A stretch of DNA of 64,000 nucleotides from Drosophila pseudoobscura (GCF_009870125.1 NC_046679.1:7626001-7690000), one strand, 5' to 3'; numbered from the stretch's first letter, positions 21,601 to 35,406 are shown. Made by a program: numbers and translations. The notes: generated by a model not told the origin, from the sequence alone.

Positions 21601-24600
21601 TTAATATGTTTATTTCGTTTCGTTTATTTCAGAAGCTACAAAATACAATCTGCAACATGGCTGCAACGGAACAGAGAGAACATAATAAACATTAAACGTG
21701 GATTAAAGCACCAATTGGCATCGAGATTGAAGGATCTTGAGCCAGCATTCACCCTGACACTGGAGAGGGGCGGAGGGGGGGCGGGAGTGTCGCTTGGTTG
21801 TGTTTTTTGTGTTGTAGTCAGAAAAAGATGGTAAAAATATGCCTTAAAATACGATACGTAATTGTTTGTTGTTATTCCAGGATCCAGGATCGTTCAGCAT
21901 TGTGCATTGTGCATTGTGGATTGAATGTGGAACCCATTCGCCATTTCCCTTTCAGACATGCCAAAAAAAATTGTTTTTCATTGGAAAAATCTATCTCGCC
22001 TTTTGGTATGGGGAAAAACCAATTGAAACGAGCCAATCCCCACACGTTTTCACGTTTTCATATGCACTCCATATATTAGAGCGGCTAATTTTAGCCTCTA
22101 CACGTTTTTATTGCCATGTGCCAAAAATATAATAAAACAGAGAGAAAGAGAGAGCTAGAACTCGAACCCACTGAAAACACAACAGGAAAAACTGTTGCCA
22201 AGCGCCACAGAGAAAATTCACTAAATGCCAATTCCCGAACCAAAACAAACAAAAATCGCTTGAGGTACGGATACGGGCAATCATAATGAACGGCGGCACG
22301 GCGTGGGCCAAGTCGAAAACGCTAGAAACCAAAATAACCGAACGACCAGAGCACCAGAGCAGCACAGCAGACGATACAAAGAATAAGTGTCAGGGCTCTG
22401 GGGCCTCTGGCGGCGATAAGCGACAACAGACAACAAACATTAAGCAAATATAGTATATGTATATATATCTATGTATATCTATTTGTACATATCATTTTAT
22501 AAAAGATATACTAGAACGCACCAGTCCATGGCGCCTAGAACTTGTTTATCTGACAGCAACACAGCCTCTCCTGCCACCTAACATCTACCAGCTAGTGGCC
22601 CCTCCCTCTACTAACTTGTTTTCAGCTGGTCGTGGCGTTTAGCACAATTTGCATTATTTGATCTGTAAGCCATAGCCAATTATCAGTATTTGAGTATTTC
22701 GAACTGCGGCTCACGCTGCGTATGAGTAATGCAAAACAGATTTCAATCCAATCCAATCCAATGGTTCGCCTTGGTGGCGACTCTCGAGTTGATTGCACTC
22801 TGCCCGACCCGATTGTCCGAGTGTCTCTGTTTGTTTTTTGGGGGACAACGTGAACAGGGCGTGTACGCCGCATCGGTTTACATCAGTGGCCAAAGAGCAG
22901 GCGTCGGCGAGAGTCACCAATCACTCGCTTGATTCATGCGATGGCACCCCAACAAGTTGGCAACGTGCCCCCTTTGGGCTGCAGTTCCTACCGTTTGTTT
23001 ACGTTTTTTCTCTTTGCTGTCGCACTATTAAGTAATTGGCCCCCCGTAAATATAGGAATGAGGTACGAAGAACGCTCCGAGGCGACACAGACATCATCAT
23101 CATCATCTACAGGTAGTCTCTGTGACGACAGTCCCCGCTGATCAGTCGCCCATTGCTTGCCAAAGGCATGAACAGGCACGGCCATTTTCCGTTCACCCGA
23201 TTTCCCGATTTCCGATTCACGTTTATCTCTCATGCGTGTAGCGGTGACAATTACCCATACCCATACCCACACCCATACTCTCGCTATGCTATCGATATGC
23301 CACTCAAATGAACTTGTTTCCTGGCCTTATCGGTACGGTTGTAAGGTAACTAAACCCCAAAACTAGTAGATAAGATTACGCAGCTGTACACGTGACGATG
23401 TTTTTTTGTTCCTTCTATTATTATGGCCATAAATACTGATATAGTAAGCCAAAAACAACTGGTTCTTGGCAGTTGTACTCGGTTTAATCTTGGCTAATAG
23501 GCGTTGGGGAATTTACAGAATAAAGATTATTTGTTTATGGGGCCCCCGAAAGACGTCAGATCTGGGATACAGGGAGCTGTAAGAACAAATAACAAAGTAT
23601 GGTATATTCAAGTGACTCACATGAAGTGAGTGATTCATGAATCCCATAGTTTTCCTACAGATTTGGGTCCACCACTTGCTTACACAACAAAAACGAACAA
23701 ACAAACGGAACGGAACGGTACGGCATTCAATGCCACCAGAGATCTGTGTCAGATATTTCCATATTGACATTAGGCAATGGAAATTGTGAAATCTGAAATT
23801 CTGAAATCTGAAATCAAAAGGAAAACAACTCGACAACAAACGGTGACGTTTTTATTTGATAAATCAATAATTGGAATTCCTTGAATTGACAATCTCTTGA
23901 TTTTAATTAGCAAAAGTGGGCGGGGTTCTCTCGGTCTGATCAACTGACCTTGAGTCGAGGAGGGGCACATACATACATATATACATGTATGTATCTCTGA
24001 TGATAAGATAACACAACAACCGGTACAACAACCCAAACAAGCCCGCAAATTAGCACGAAATTTAACGAGAGAAGTGCAGTGTCGAGCATCTGCGATCACG
24101 TGAGAGCGAATGGAAACTCATGAATATTCACATATGTATATTCAGGTGGAAACTGAATGGCTGAGCGGGCACGTGATATACTGATGAGACCAGAGCCCAC
24201 AGACCCCCGACCAGAGCGGGAGAGCGACCCTAAAAAGTTCAGTCAGCTACCCGTAGAGTGCTGTTCCAGCGAAAACCAATTGGTTTTTTTTTTGCCAGCC
24301 CCAAACGTGCACACGTGCCGGATGGATCGCCTGGCAACAGAGCCGCAACGAGGGCAACCATACCAGGGGCCCCCTGTAAATTGCACTCTGGCGTGCTGGT
24401 CTCAGCGAAAAACAATTCAATATATAAGCAGCTACTGGCGCAGACACACAGATACAGAATGAGAAACAACAAACAAATTGGACACACAACAAAGGCCAAT
24501 TGAAGGCGGTCTGTCGTTTGGCTTTTACGCACACGCAGCAGCCAGAAACGAAGTTTCGAGATAGACCAGAGAGAATGGAAATGAATGGAAACCTCCGATG

Positions 24601-27600
24601 AATAGAGAGGCGACACAAAGTAGCCGCCGGCTTTGTTCCAAGGGAATTCCAAGGCAATGAATCATCAAAGAAGTTCGGAGTTGATTTTCGAGCAACAGTG
24701 AAGATCGGAACATGTTCTTACACCCCGTCCTTCGATCCGTTACTCTTTGGGCATGGGGAAATGCATATCAAAAACAATATTTCCACTGCGAAAACTTTCC
24801 TCTACCGCGTACGCTTCCAATTCCAAATGCTAATCGAATGCCAACGATCTCCACAACCCCACACACACATCAGTGTCCATCCGCATTCCCCAACTAATAG
24901 ACAGCCACAAATGACCCAACGTCTAATAAGTGGGTCAAAATAACACATTCACATCGTTTAGTGGCAATCAAATGTGCAGCAATGTGCAGAGCCACGGAGC
25001 CCCGCATCCACCATGACTCATGCGGACCTCGAAAAACGTCGACGTGGAATGCATTAATCATTGGAAACCACCATGGAAACCAGAGTGTCCCGTCTTCCGT
25101 CCACCGTGTCCCTCCCCCACGTATTTATGAGAATTTCTGTGTGAATTCCGCCATGCATAGTCGTACGAATATAAGGCACGTTTCTGGCCCGTGAGGTGGT
25201 GACCTGGCGGAGGAGGGTCATCATCCAGAGGAGTGTGGTATGTGTGTAGCTGCATTGGAGAACGTGTCTACGTGCCCGCCATCGAAATGCTAATGGACGC
25301 CGCGACGAACACAGAACCGAGAGGCCACCAACGGAACGATGACGATGACGACGACGACGATAAGACTGACGCGTCGGCGGAACGAATTGGATCGATGCGA
25401 ATCGAGATCGCAACGGGATTCGGAATCGTAGAAATTTTAAGATCAGCTAAAAATATTTGTATAATTTATAACACTTCTTTCGGGTATTTATAGACTTCCT
25501 GCAGCATGCGTTTGTTGTTTTTTTTTTGTTTATTTGGAGAACGATATATCATACTGGCAGTTTATTAGATACATTTACTTGTTGTTTGCTTTGACGTGTT
25601 GTCTTGCTGAACATTTGTGAGTTGATTAGCCTACATGATGGGCCCTTTTGGATGTATAGACAGATACACTGGGAATCCATAAAGGGCCTCATGTAACACA
25701 AACGTAGCCAGCAAACAAACACACTTTATCAGAGTTCTTTGGTAAGACACACGCACACGCACACTTATCACTTGGTCACTGGGGGATCACTAGGGCGATC
25801 ACTGGGGGATCACAAATGTATATATATTCGTATTCGTAGTGGTTCCAATGGTTAATGGCGTCGTTGACAAGATCCCGAAATCGAAAACAACGAGAGACAG
25901 CTGCGTTTGCAAGTGGATAAGCCCTCCTCCTCCTTCTCTCCTCCTCCTCATCATCATCATCAACATCATCATCACAATGGCGTCTGCTGGGAAAGAGGTG
26001 GGTCTGGAGCAACTGTCTCGTCGTGCAACAAACCCGAGATCTCACTGACGCATGGAAAACTCTATAGATTAGATATACTCTCGTACACTCTCTCGCACAC
26101 ACACACACACATATATATATGTATGTATATGTCTGCAGTAGTACTCCATATTATATGGCGGTGGGGTGGCTGTGCGTCACGCCCGTTTTGCTGTTTATCG
26201 CGTGTTTGCTTATCTCTTTTATTTGTGTTTCTTTTTACTTTATCTTTTCTGTTGTTTCTTCTCTTTCTTTTTCGGTTGTTTTTCATCTCTTTGGCTGTTG
26301 ATTAAAACGGAGGGCGCGTAATGCAAATTAAAAACACTCGAACGACGACGAAGACGCGACAAAAGTGTGTTTACTTCGAGGGGCAGTTGATAAGGAAACA
26401 CACACACACACACACACAATCGTTTGATCACGCGTGCAAAGGTGTGTTTTTTTTTAACGAATCGAACCGCACCGATCGTCGAAAATATTATTGAAAATGT
26501 TTATGAACTGTTTGTATCGATAATTATCACGGCTAGAAGCATGCTATTGTTAGCCACACGTGTGGTATGCGTAATCAAACCATATCGTATACAATTATGG
26601 AAGCCCCTTCTCTCTGGAAATTGGAAAACAAATCAAATCAAGCTGCATATTTGATGATGGGGGGCAGGCCTTTGTACTATATTTATAGGGTTGAGAGCAA
26701 GCCCAGGAGTGGCCAGTGAATACCAAAATAGCCCAAATATAATACTCAATCAAATAAATACGACAACAACAAGGAGGTACAGGGGAGAAAGACAAAACTT
26801 GTTGACCTTCAAAAGGACACCGACTGGCACCCATGTCTGCGTCTACGCCTACGCCCACGGGACACAGCACACAGATATCGGGACACGGAGGCGAAGACGA
26901 AGGCACCCCCCCTAGGCAGACACACAAACACGTGTGTACCAGACCCCCCACACCCCCCATTCGATGGCCAATCAATGGAACGGGGCGGGGTGCTATTAAC
27001 TGATATTTATAGCCACGTTTTGGCCGTTGACATTTAGCCGGGAATAAAGCTCGCGACCACTCGGGGGCCGCGACTAAATTATTGAACGACTCTCTGGCCA
27101 CACTAACGGACAGACACCCCGAATTCGGATCCGAATTGGGTTCCACTCGGACACGTTTAATGAAATTCAAGTTCAGAAATACTCGTACACAAAAACACAG
27201 ATGCGGGAAGGGGCAGGGGCATGGCAGGGAGTGGGGGAGATTGGTTTGGGGGAACGTCACGTTTGGCGGGTCGTGCGTTGCTTTTTGTGTGCCTCTGTTT
27301 CTGTTTGCAAAAACCCGAAAAAAAAGATGAAATGAAATAAAACTAAAGCACAAATCCGGCCAAGAATAGATCGACGACAGAGTCTGCCCACGTTTTTAGC
27401 ATGTTTTCTCGCCCGATTTTCGCATTTCACGAGTGTTTTGCAAATGTTTTCTAGCTCAAAGGCTATAAATAGAGCCCACACGATCCACACCCAATCCACA
27501 GCACGCACACTCGCATACACACACACACAACAGCACTGCGAAGGCCGTTACAAAGCCAGACGACGGCGACGGCGACAACGACGAAAAAGAAGAAGACGAC

Positions 27601-27820
27601 TTAAGCTAACAACTAATTTTGGAGACTAAAATCTACACTAAAACCATTAATTAATGCATAGACTTAAGCGCGCAGGTGAAAGTGAGTGTTTTTTTTTTGT
27701 TGCATTTTTTTTTTGTTTTTGTTTGGAGCTCTGCTTCGGCGGGGTCCCTGTTTATACCTACCTCTCATACTTAACCGGATGTGCGGCATGTCCGTTCGAT
27801 TCGTTCCAAAAGGGTTCCAT
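18638..27820 (-). CDS. cwo: clockwork orange: bHLH-Orange circadian transcriptional repressor
   Basis: CWO binds CACGTG E-boxes and represses CLK/CYC targets, including its own gene, in clock neurons. Four coding exons join in frame: 27820-27762 (starts [19 protein letters not shown]), 21360-21237, 20636-20315 and 20247-18638, giving 704 aa (the D. melanogaster protein is about 700). The first intron is 6.4 kb. The split serine codon (AG|C) at exon 1/2 and the junction TSR|QDP reproduce the order I recall for the fly protein. Exon 3 holds the basic helix-loop-helix ([20 protein letters not shown], residues about 65-121) and then the Orange domain (about 128-168). Exon 4 is a long low-complexity tail rich in Ala, Gln, His and Ser that ends [10 protein letters not shown]. 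The plus-strand open frame of 568 codons over exon 4 is a shadow. 5' UTR exon limits to the right of 27820 are not resolved. Confidence 0.95.
20637..21236 (-). other. cwo intron 2
   Basis: 600 bases between coding exons 2 and 3. Donor GGTAAAT is at 21236 and acceptor CCCCACAG ends at 20637. It contains a TG/GT-rich tract (about 20945-20975) and T-rich runs. No other feature is seen. Confidence 0.8.
21361..27761 (-). other. cwo intron 1 (6.4 kb)
   Basis: It lies between the 59-nt first coding exon and exon 2; donor AG|GTAGGT at 27761 and acceptor AATATAG at 21361. No second gene was found inside it on either strand. It contains six perfect CACGTG E-boxes, two TATCGATA elements of the DREF type (23290-23297 and 26515-26522), CA-repeats and GC-poor spacers. 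It is likely the main regulatory intron of cwo. Confidence 0.75.
23389..26934. promoter_or_regulatory. Cluster of six CACGTG E-boxes in cwo intron 1
   Basis: Perfect palindromic E-boxes are at 23389-23394, 24097-24102, 24170-24175, 24312-24317, 26557-26562 and 26929-26934. Three fall within 221 bases (24097-24317). CACGTG is the known target of CLK/CYC and of CWO itself. About one site would be expected by chance in this span. Confidence 0.6.
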
Positions 27821-29600
27821 GCTGCTGTGGCGACTCCCGGTCCCTCCTGCTGTTGCGCCCTCTGCTCCGGCTGTGTCTGGCTGCTCTGCTGTCCTGGACT
27901 GCTGCTGCGACTGCTGCTGCGTCAACGTGGCTTGCAGTTGCGGTGGAATGGTGGAAGGTGGGGTGCGCTCCTTACGTCAATGCAGAAATAATTGTACGAA
28001 TTCCAAGATAAATGCCGGGGGGAGGGCGAATTATGGCTGAGCAAACAGGTTGTCGACGGGTGGCGGCGAAGGCGAAGGCGAAGACGAACACGAACACCGA
28101 CGGCAAATTTAGATCTACGGCGAAGCAAAGCTCTCACTCTCTTTCTCTCTGTATCTCTCTGTCGCTCCTTCGGGTGGTTTGTTACACAAGGATGGCCGTT
28201 GCGGGTCGGGTCGTTACTGTTGTTACTGTTATTTAGGTACAATTTGGTATCACACTTTTGTTGCACTTCTTTCGATGAATAATATCCAATACTCGTTGCA
28301 CTTGCCGAACACGCTGCGTTGTTGCTGTCTTAGATATAGCATAACATTCCCGAGCTATGTATTTATTTATGTTGGAACGAATGGAATTATACCGATAAGT
28401 CTGGCCAGCTTGGGGTACGGTACGGTACGGATTGGACTGTGGCTGTCAGGGTCTTATCAGCAGCTAGGTTAGCCTTTTGTTTGCTCGTGTCTTTCTGTGT
28501 GCGTATGCGTGTACGCTGGCCAGGCGATAACGAAGCGGCGATAAAGCTATTTTCTCCTTGTTGTACTTGGCAGCAGCTCTACATCTATTTTTGGTGGGGG
28601 GGGGGCAGCAATTAAAAGTGCACTTGTTGGAGCATCCACTGTGGCCTCTCTCCCTCTTTCTTTCTCTGTCTCTCACTCGCGACGATTTGAACAAAAAGGC
28701 AACAATGAATAAATGTCGAAAAACGTGATTACTGCTGCTCGGCGCTCGGCGCACTCGATTCGGGGGACCGTTTACACGTTTTCAGCTTTTATAAAATTTT
28801 GTATAAACTTTTATTTGTTTTATTAATACACGACACGACACCCAGCAGCAGCAGCAACACCAACAGCAACAATAACTTCCTTTCACAGTGGAATTTTACC
28901 AGCAACAGCGCCGCCTACATACATTTATATACATACATACACACACACACACACATCTGTAGGTGAGAGCATATGAGCGATTTGGTATGCGTGTGCGTGT
29001 GTTTCACTATTGTGGCACTTTTGTACATATAATAAATTTGTTGCTGCCTCCAGCTAATTTGGCCGCTGCTCTGCTCTGTTGTTTTTCTCTTTTTTTGTTT
29101 TTCGTTTTTCGTTTTGGTTGAACTAAGCAGTTTTTTCCTCCGTTTGTTTGTTATTTTGCACAGTCACTTCCACTGTACGTAAACGCTCTTCGTCCGCGTC
29201 CGTTCGGTGCCAGAAATAAAATGAATGAATGGTACCCGCCGAACGGCACGAGACCCCGAAAACGACGGCTAGCAGCGCGAATTGATGACGTTCGAGATTC
29301 CCCGAGCGCGGCGGCTACACTCGGAGATAGTCGGAGAGCATTGTAGGCAACATGTGAGCACGGAAGAGAGCAGTGAGCGAGCCAGCGATAGATGGTGCTC
29401 CGGGCTCCACGTTCCGTGTTCGGCCCCAAACACATGTGTGTGTGTGTGCGTTGTGTGTCGCCGATGTTATCGCATTTCGTGCGCCGCGAACGTGATTGCC
29501 ACAGTGGGGCCAGACACCTTGATTTGCGGCACAAATATCACATGGGCACCCGTAGTTTGAAGATTATTTGTATAGTCTACTTTCGCAGACAAGCCCCTGC
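27821..29600 (-). other. cwo 5' UTR and proximal upstream region, exon limits unresolved
   Basis: The cwo message must extend to the right of its ATG at 27820, but I cannot place the transcription start. Nothing here encodes a recognisable protein. The stretch has simple repeats (CT-rich about 28135-28165, an 11-G run near 28600, CA repeats near 28940) and tandem CGGTA steps (about 28415-28430). Confidence 0.4.
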
Positions 29601-30403
29601 CATTGACAATATACTGAAAAAAGGTTTACCATCTTAACATAAATATAAATATAAATAAAGCAGAGTATCATCCCGGAGTAGATTTCGCACTGAGAGCTAA
29701 ATATCCTTTTCGTCTCTTACCTAACATTGGCCTTAAAAAGAAACAAAATGTAGCACTGGCAAAGAAATGTTTACCATGATGTTTTCAGATGCCTGGCACA
29801 AACATGTTATCTCCCGGAGATTAACAAATAAAAAGAAAATCCACATTAATTTATTGTATTTCGAATCAGTGTGCCCAAAGCATGTGAATTCGAATCCGCG
29901 AGCACTGTGCTCTGCCGCTGCCGGATGACTAGACTTCATTTTACGGTCGCCGTCGCTGTCGCTGTCGGCGCACTTACACCACTAAAGCTGGGTGTTGTTG
30001 TTGTTGATTTGGGATAGGCATAAATATGTTGCGTGTAAATTATATTAATAAGCATTTACTCTCTGTGACAGACTGTTATAAATAAGCTAGCCATATGTTT
30101 TTCAAGTACAAATATCTGATCGAAGATGGGCACACCCACACCCGGTCTTGGGAACATTGAGATTGAGCCATTACAATTACAGTGTAACTCGATTGATCAA
30201 CATTGTGTCTGTGCCGGCCTGACCCTTAATTTAATGTACCTTGGGCAGCGGGGACCACTCAGAAAAAAATAAAAACAAAATATTCAAAATATATACATAA
30301 TAATAATAAAGCGAAAATCAACGACGCAAAAGCCCAAGGCATCAGCCGAGCAACCCAACAACAGCAGAGCCAGCGGCCAGCACGGCAGCGGCATACAATA
30401 AAA

Positions 30404-32030
30404 CACGTGAACGTGACAAATTCCAAAGCGAAATCCAACAGGGCGGCGGCTGAGAGCGGCAGGCAGAGAGAGACAGAGAGCGGCCAGCTTGAGAGCTGAT
30501 AAACACTCGCTTGGCAACAACAATCGGCACGAATGTGAACACATAAACACTTACACGCTGGCACGCACACGGACACGGACACACACATGCACTCGAACAT
30601 GTCGGCCGACATTTTGTTTTTATTACAGCGCGCAACAGTGCGTTGTTTTTGTTCCTGCTGTTTTTCGTTTCGTTTTTCTTTTTTTTATAATCAAAATAAT
30701 AATCATACGCTGCGTTGTCCCGTCATCGATGTCTCTCTCTCTCTCTCTGTCTCTCCCCTCTCATTCCTACTCACTCTCACTCTATTGACGACCAGAAGCT
30801 TAACGTTTTTAATCGAGACACGTTGAAAGTGGCAAATACACAAAAAAATTCGTGGCGCATGACGTAATTTCTCACGCGAGCCGAGCATGTCAGCCATTCC
30901 ACACAGACACGCACACACACAGGCAGAAAGAGACTTACACACACACACACACAATAATGTAAGACCTCAAGTTTGTTGTTGGTCACGTGTCTTTGAAATG
31001 TTTTTGCCTCCAGAAAGCTCACTGTGTTTATATTAACGCCGACTCGGAGTCGGTTTCGGACTCGGATTCGGTCTCGGATTCGGATTTGATTATTTAATTT
31101 CCATTGTGTTGGATTTTCCAGCTTGTTGATTGTATTTAAATGGCAGCTCCGGCTATTTTTAGAGCCGGCTCTGGCCCCAAAGGTCACGCGAACAAACACA
31201 AATACAGTCGCAAGAGCCGCGATCCGCGGTGATAAATGACATAAACGTGTCCAATTATCCACTGGGCTTGCGTAACTTCAGATTTGGCCCAACCATTTGA
31301 GCCATGGTCTGGTGAACGGTATACCCTGTCAGGGAGAGGGTCTAGAAGTGGGCTCTGGGGTGCAAAGATTAATTAGTTTTCGACCCTAAGGCCTTGCCTA
31401 TTCCTATGAAAACTAATCTCTCTGTATTCCTCGGATTCCCTTATCAAATGACATGATGATTCGAATAACAAGTGATATTTTTCAAATGAAATCAGCTAAA
31501 GCCTTGAACAATCAAATTTAAAAAACATAAAGCAGAAATTTTTTGTATGAATCACTTCTTTAAGTTTCACTTTCACTCACATACATACACACACTATCGT
31601 ATAACTCTTTGGATCTGAACTGCCAGGGTATCCCAAGTTTCGGCTAGGCCTTTCAGTCGTGCTTTTGTTTTGTTTTCGCTGTTTGTTGATCTCAGAGCTA
31701 ATTATAAGTGGCACGTGCACTCGTATGGCATTTCGTAACGTATGGGGCCCGAGGTCGCAACGGAAATTACACACATGCCCGCCCCATGTGAGGCACGTGC
31801 AAAGACATCAGAACTTCTGGAAGCGGCTCAAGTTACTCATGTGGTGTGGCCACATTCCCCCACATAGGGAGCGAGCAGTGCCAAACCAGCCGACCACCCA
31901 GCCACCCAGCCACCCACCCACCACGTTATCGCGGCAGTAGCATATTTATTTACTGTGCGGCTCGGCTCGGCTCGGCTCGGCTCTGCTTGACTCGGCTCGG
32001 CTCTGTCCGGCTCGGCTCTATGCTCACGTG
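30404..32030. promoter_or_regulatory. Upstream cluster of five CACGTG E-boxes
   Basis: Perfect sites are at 30404-30409, 30984-30989, 31712-31717, 31794-31799 and 32025-32030, 2.6-4.2 kb upstream of the cwo start codon. The first is followed directly by AACGTG, an E-box-like hexamer. The next gene to the right is 3 kb further and convergent in no sense with cwo, so cwo is the natural target. Confidence 0.5.
31958..32018. repeat. CTCGG pentanucleotide repeat array
   Basis: About a dozen units of the pentamer GGCTC/CTCGG run in tandem, interrupted by variants such as CTCTGCTTGA and CTGTCCGG. It is GC-rich within an otherwise mixed region and lies directly beside the last E-box of the upstream cluster. 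Confidence 0.85.
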
Positions 32031-34390
32031 TTGCTAATCGTAGGTGCGCTACGTGGCCCGCCTCTCGTCTCGCGGCGCTCGGTATTTCCACGAGCATGAA
32101 ATGCAATCATCCCATGAAGTGCAAAAGAGGAGGAGGAGGGCCAGAGGCATTTGCAGTGTGACGAAAGGTTTGCTTTTCGAAAACGAAACAGCATAACACA
32201 AAGGCAAACACTTGTAGATTGCCCTCTCATGTTTTCCTCTGGAGCGGGGAGGGGGAAGGGGAGCTTATCGGGCTCGTTTGTTTATCCCCCCCATTTGGCT
32301 GGTTAAAGTTTAATCACGAACGGTGAAAACTGCTCTGCAGGGAAAACCCCAACGAAAGTACTTGCAAGCAATGGTGAGGCCTGGCGAAACTATTTGGACA
32401 TACGATTGCCTGGAGAATGCACAGTGGGGCGAGAGTGCCAGAGGATTGGCACCCATTCCAAAACAGGTCTCTGGGAAAACATTGTTATGGATGAATAACT
32501 TTAACAACTGTAATTAATAGTTTGTCTAGCGGAATGATTTCCATATGCCACACTTAGAGTTAAGTAACATCAATCGCTGGCTAATTATTCAACAATATAC
32601 GTTATCCCATATGCATACATCAACCTATATACATATATATATATCAAGACCACTGTGCCTGTGTGCTACACATCAAACGCTTATGATAACCACAAATAAT
32701 CGTGAGGCAAACTTCATTTTTGTGCCTTCACACACAGGTGCCATTCACACCTGTAATTGGGACTGACATTGACGAAATCACCGGACCAAGAAAGGGCCCC
32801 AGGCCCCCGGACCCCGGCAGTGAAGTGGTGCAGAAAATGAGGGCTCTAATCGTGTTATATCTTAATTGGAACCTCTCAACTGCGCTTATCGCCTCATCAG
32901 AATCAACAACTTGAGATCGCGTGAAATGACAGAACATTTTCTTATCATCCTGCGAAATTTCGATTTCAAAGTCGAGGTGAAATCTAATAAAAAAAACAAA
33001 AACAGCTGATAAGAACTAGTACTATCACAATAAAAACCTAGAAAAAAAAAGAAAAGAAATGTTAAAATAATAACAAGTTGAAACGAACACACAAAAATTC
33101 AAGTAGAACGGGTCAGAAACTACATACATACATATATAATACATACAAGTATTTGAACAGAATATTGCGATTGTAGCTGCTGGTGCTGCTCTTTGCTGAT
33201 ATTTCTATTTGATTCTTGATGTTGTTGTTGTTGTTGCTGCTGTTATGTAGATTAGAAATCTCGAGAAATGTTTATAAAAAGCCCCAAGCGAGAGCCCCCA
33301 GCACAACAGACAGGGACAGGGGCAACGACACGTGCGCCCGCAGCTGGACAAATATAATATATGTATAATTTTACACACACATGCCCGTATATACAGGTAT
33401 TTTTTAGTATATATGCCAGGGAATATTATTAGTCGCAGATAGAAATGGTGTATGTATGGACATTTGAGCTATATCGGTGATCGCTGAATGTCAAGTGGGA
33501 GGTGAGAAGCTCAGCTCAAGGACGCAGCGAGGAATTCTGGATGGAACAGAACCCCATTCCAAACAGATACCAAGGGGGTGGGGCTAATTTGAATTGCTCT
33601 TAATGAGGCTTTAATAAGGTGCTAAAGATCTCAAAGCCGCAATTATTTGCACTTTTGAATGTTTATTCCTCAAAAAAAGAGGGTCATTAATATATGTACA
33701 TATTTTTAGGCTTATGCAAATGTGACATATGTTTTTAAACGCGTTTTTATTATTTAAATAACTGAATAATAATGAATGAAATTTAAAGAATACCAAAGTT
33801 TAACTACCTCTAGCAAAAACTGATGAAATCGTTTAACATTTTTGCTGTTTCCATTTTTTGTGTACACTAATTTCAAAGTCTCTATAGCTCATGGTGGATA
33901 AATTTTAGCTAAGGAGGTATGTGTAAGAAAGCCTATAAAATATCCCTGATCCTAAACTACTATATTTCATCCCATTCCCTCCATTTCAGTTAGTTTTGAT
34001 GAACATTCTTTAATAAATGTATATACATAGTCCTCTATCGAATTTTCGCACTTCCTATTTACTTGCCTCATTTGCCATCCATTGATGATTTGGATCGAGT
34101 GTGCTTACGGCTACGGCTTTGAGTTCTACTATTGGCCGGGGTTGGGTTATGTAAAACCTACAAATTGTTACACGTTTTGCATTCAAATGTTGCCGTTGCC
34201 TTTTCCGTTGCCGCTGCTGTTGATAAATCAAGCAAAATCAGCTTGAGATTCCAGGCAACGAAGCAACGACAAGGTGACGCCGCCCCTTTGGCTGTAACTC
34301 TCTGGACTTTGCTTCTATTTTGTTTTTTTACTTGGATTTGCATGGGAAGAGCGGGCCCGCTGCTCATGGAGGAAGTCGCGTTAATTATAT

Positions 34391-34392
<2 letters not shown>

Positions 34393-34430
<38 letters not shown>
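34393..34430. repeat. (CA)n microsatellite
   Basis: An uninterrupted AC/CA run of about 37 bases. It is translated on both strands into spurious His/Thr and Cys/Val runs and is the longest perfect dinucleotide run seen in the window. Confidence 0.95.
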
Positions 34431-34432
<2 letters not shown>

Positions 34433-35406
34433 TATGTAATGGCATTTTCATTTGCATTAATTGAATTTGCATGTGATACGGGTACATATACGGGTGTAGT
34501 ACTCCGGGATATCGGAAATGGGAATAACGCTAGAGTCTCGCCAAAAAAGTCTGTTTTGTGTGTTTCCTCTACCATTTCTTTATAGTTTTTCTTTCTTCCT
34601 CCTTCTCTTATTTTGTCTAATATTCCTCCGGTCTTTGAGTGGACGTAACCCAGGTGTCTTAGCACGTAACGCATACGACATGGCGGCAGTCGAGAGAAGC
34701 AAACAGCGCTCTGTCGCAGAGGCAAAGACACAAGCACGTTGCAACAGCTGCCACAAGATGTACATAAATATGTGCCCATAGCTGTATGCCCCTGCATCGT
34801 CTGTGTGTCATGGTTATGCTATATATTATATTATATTATATTATATCCCGACTTCTATGCGTGGGTGCCGTCCCCCAATGCCATGACAAGCTGCCACGGC
34901 AGCCCATCGCCCGAGGAAACCACGTAACAAAAACAACGACAAACGTGCTTCTGCCGGGTGCCTCTGCGGTGGGGCAGCAGTCACATTTTCAAAACAATGT
35001 GGGAATCGCGCGTGTCCATGAATTGTGGGGCCCGCCTGCCTGCCTGCCTGCCTGCCTGCCGCTGACAGCCAGTCTTGATGATGACAACAAATGCATTGGA
35101 TTGTGATTGGTGCGGATCGGATCGACTAAAGACAATTACACAAACCCACTCACCTTCTCCAACTGCGATTGCGATTCTGCCGCCCGCCAAACCTCCACTC
35201 CAACGGGTGGAGGGCTGACGAGAGGCAGAAACGTTTTGCATATTCCATCAGATCCAAGGCATACCGGTAGATTCCAGGTGCACACGTGTCTCCGCAGAGA
35301 CTGGCACTTAATCACTGTAACGAGAGCCCCTTTTGGCTGGTGGGGTAATTAGGCAAAGGGGGGCAAAGTGCCCTCCGCTGCCACAGTCGACTCTAGGAGA
35401 GGTGCT

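Larger units (their letters stand above)
29601..35406. other. Intergenic DNA between cwo and tomboy20
   Basis: No coding exon or RNA gene is supported in these 5.8 kb. It contains the upstream E-box cluster (30404-32030), a CTCGG repeat array (about 31958-32018), a TCGGA/TCGGT array (about 31040-31085), a CA dinucleotide run (34393-34430), a TTATA repeat near 34830 and a CCTG repeat (about 35036-35062). All open frames look random or are translations of simple repeats. Confidence 0.6.
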
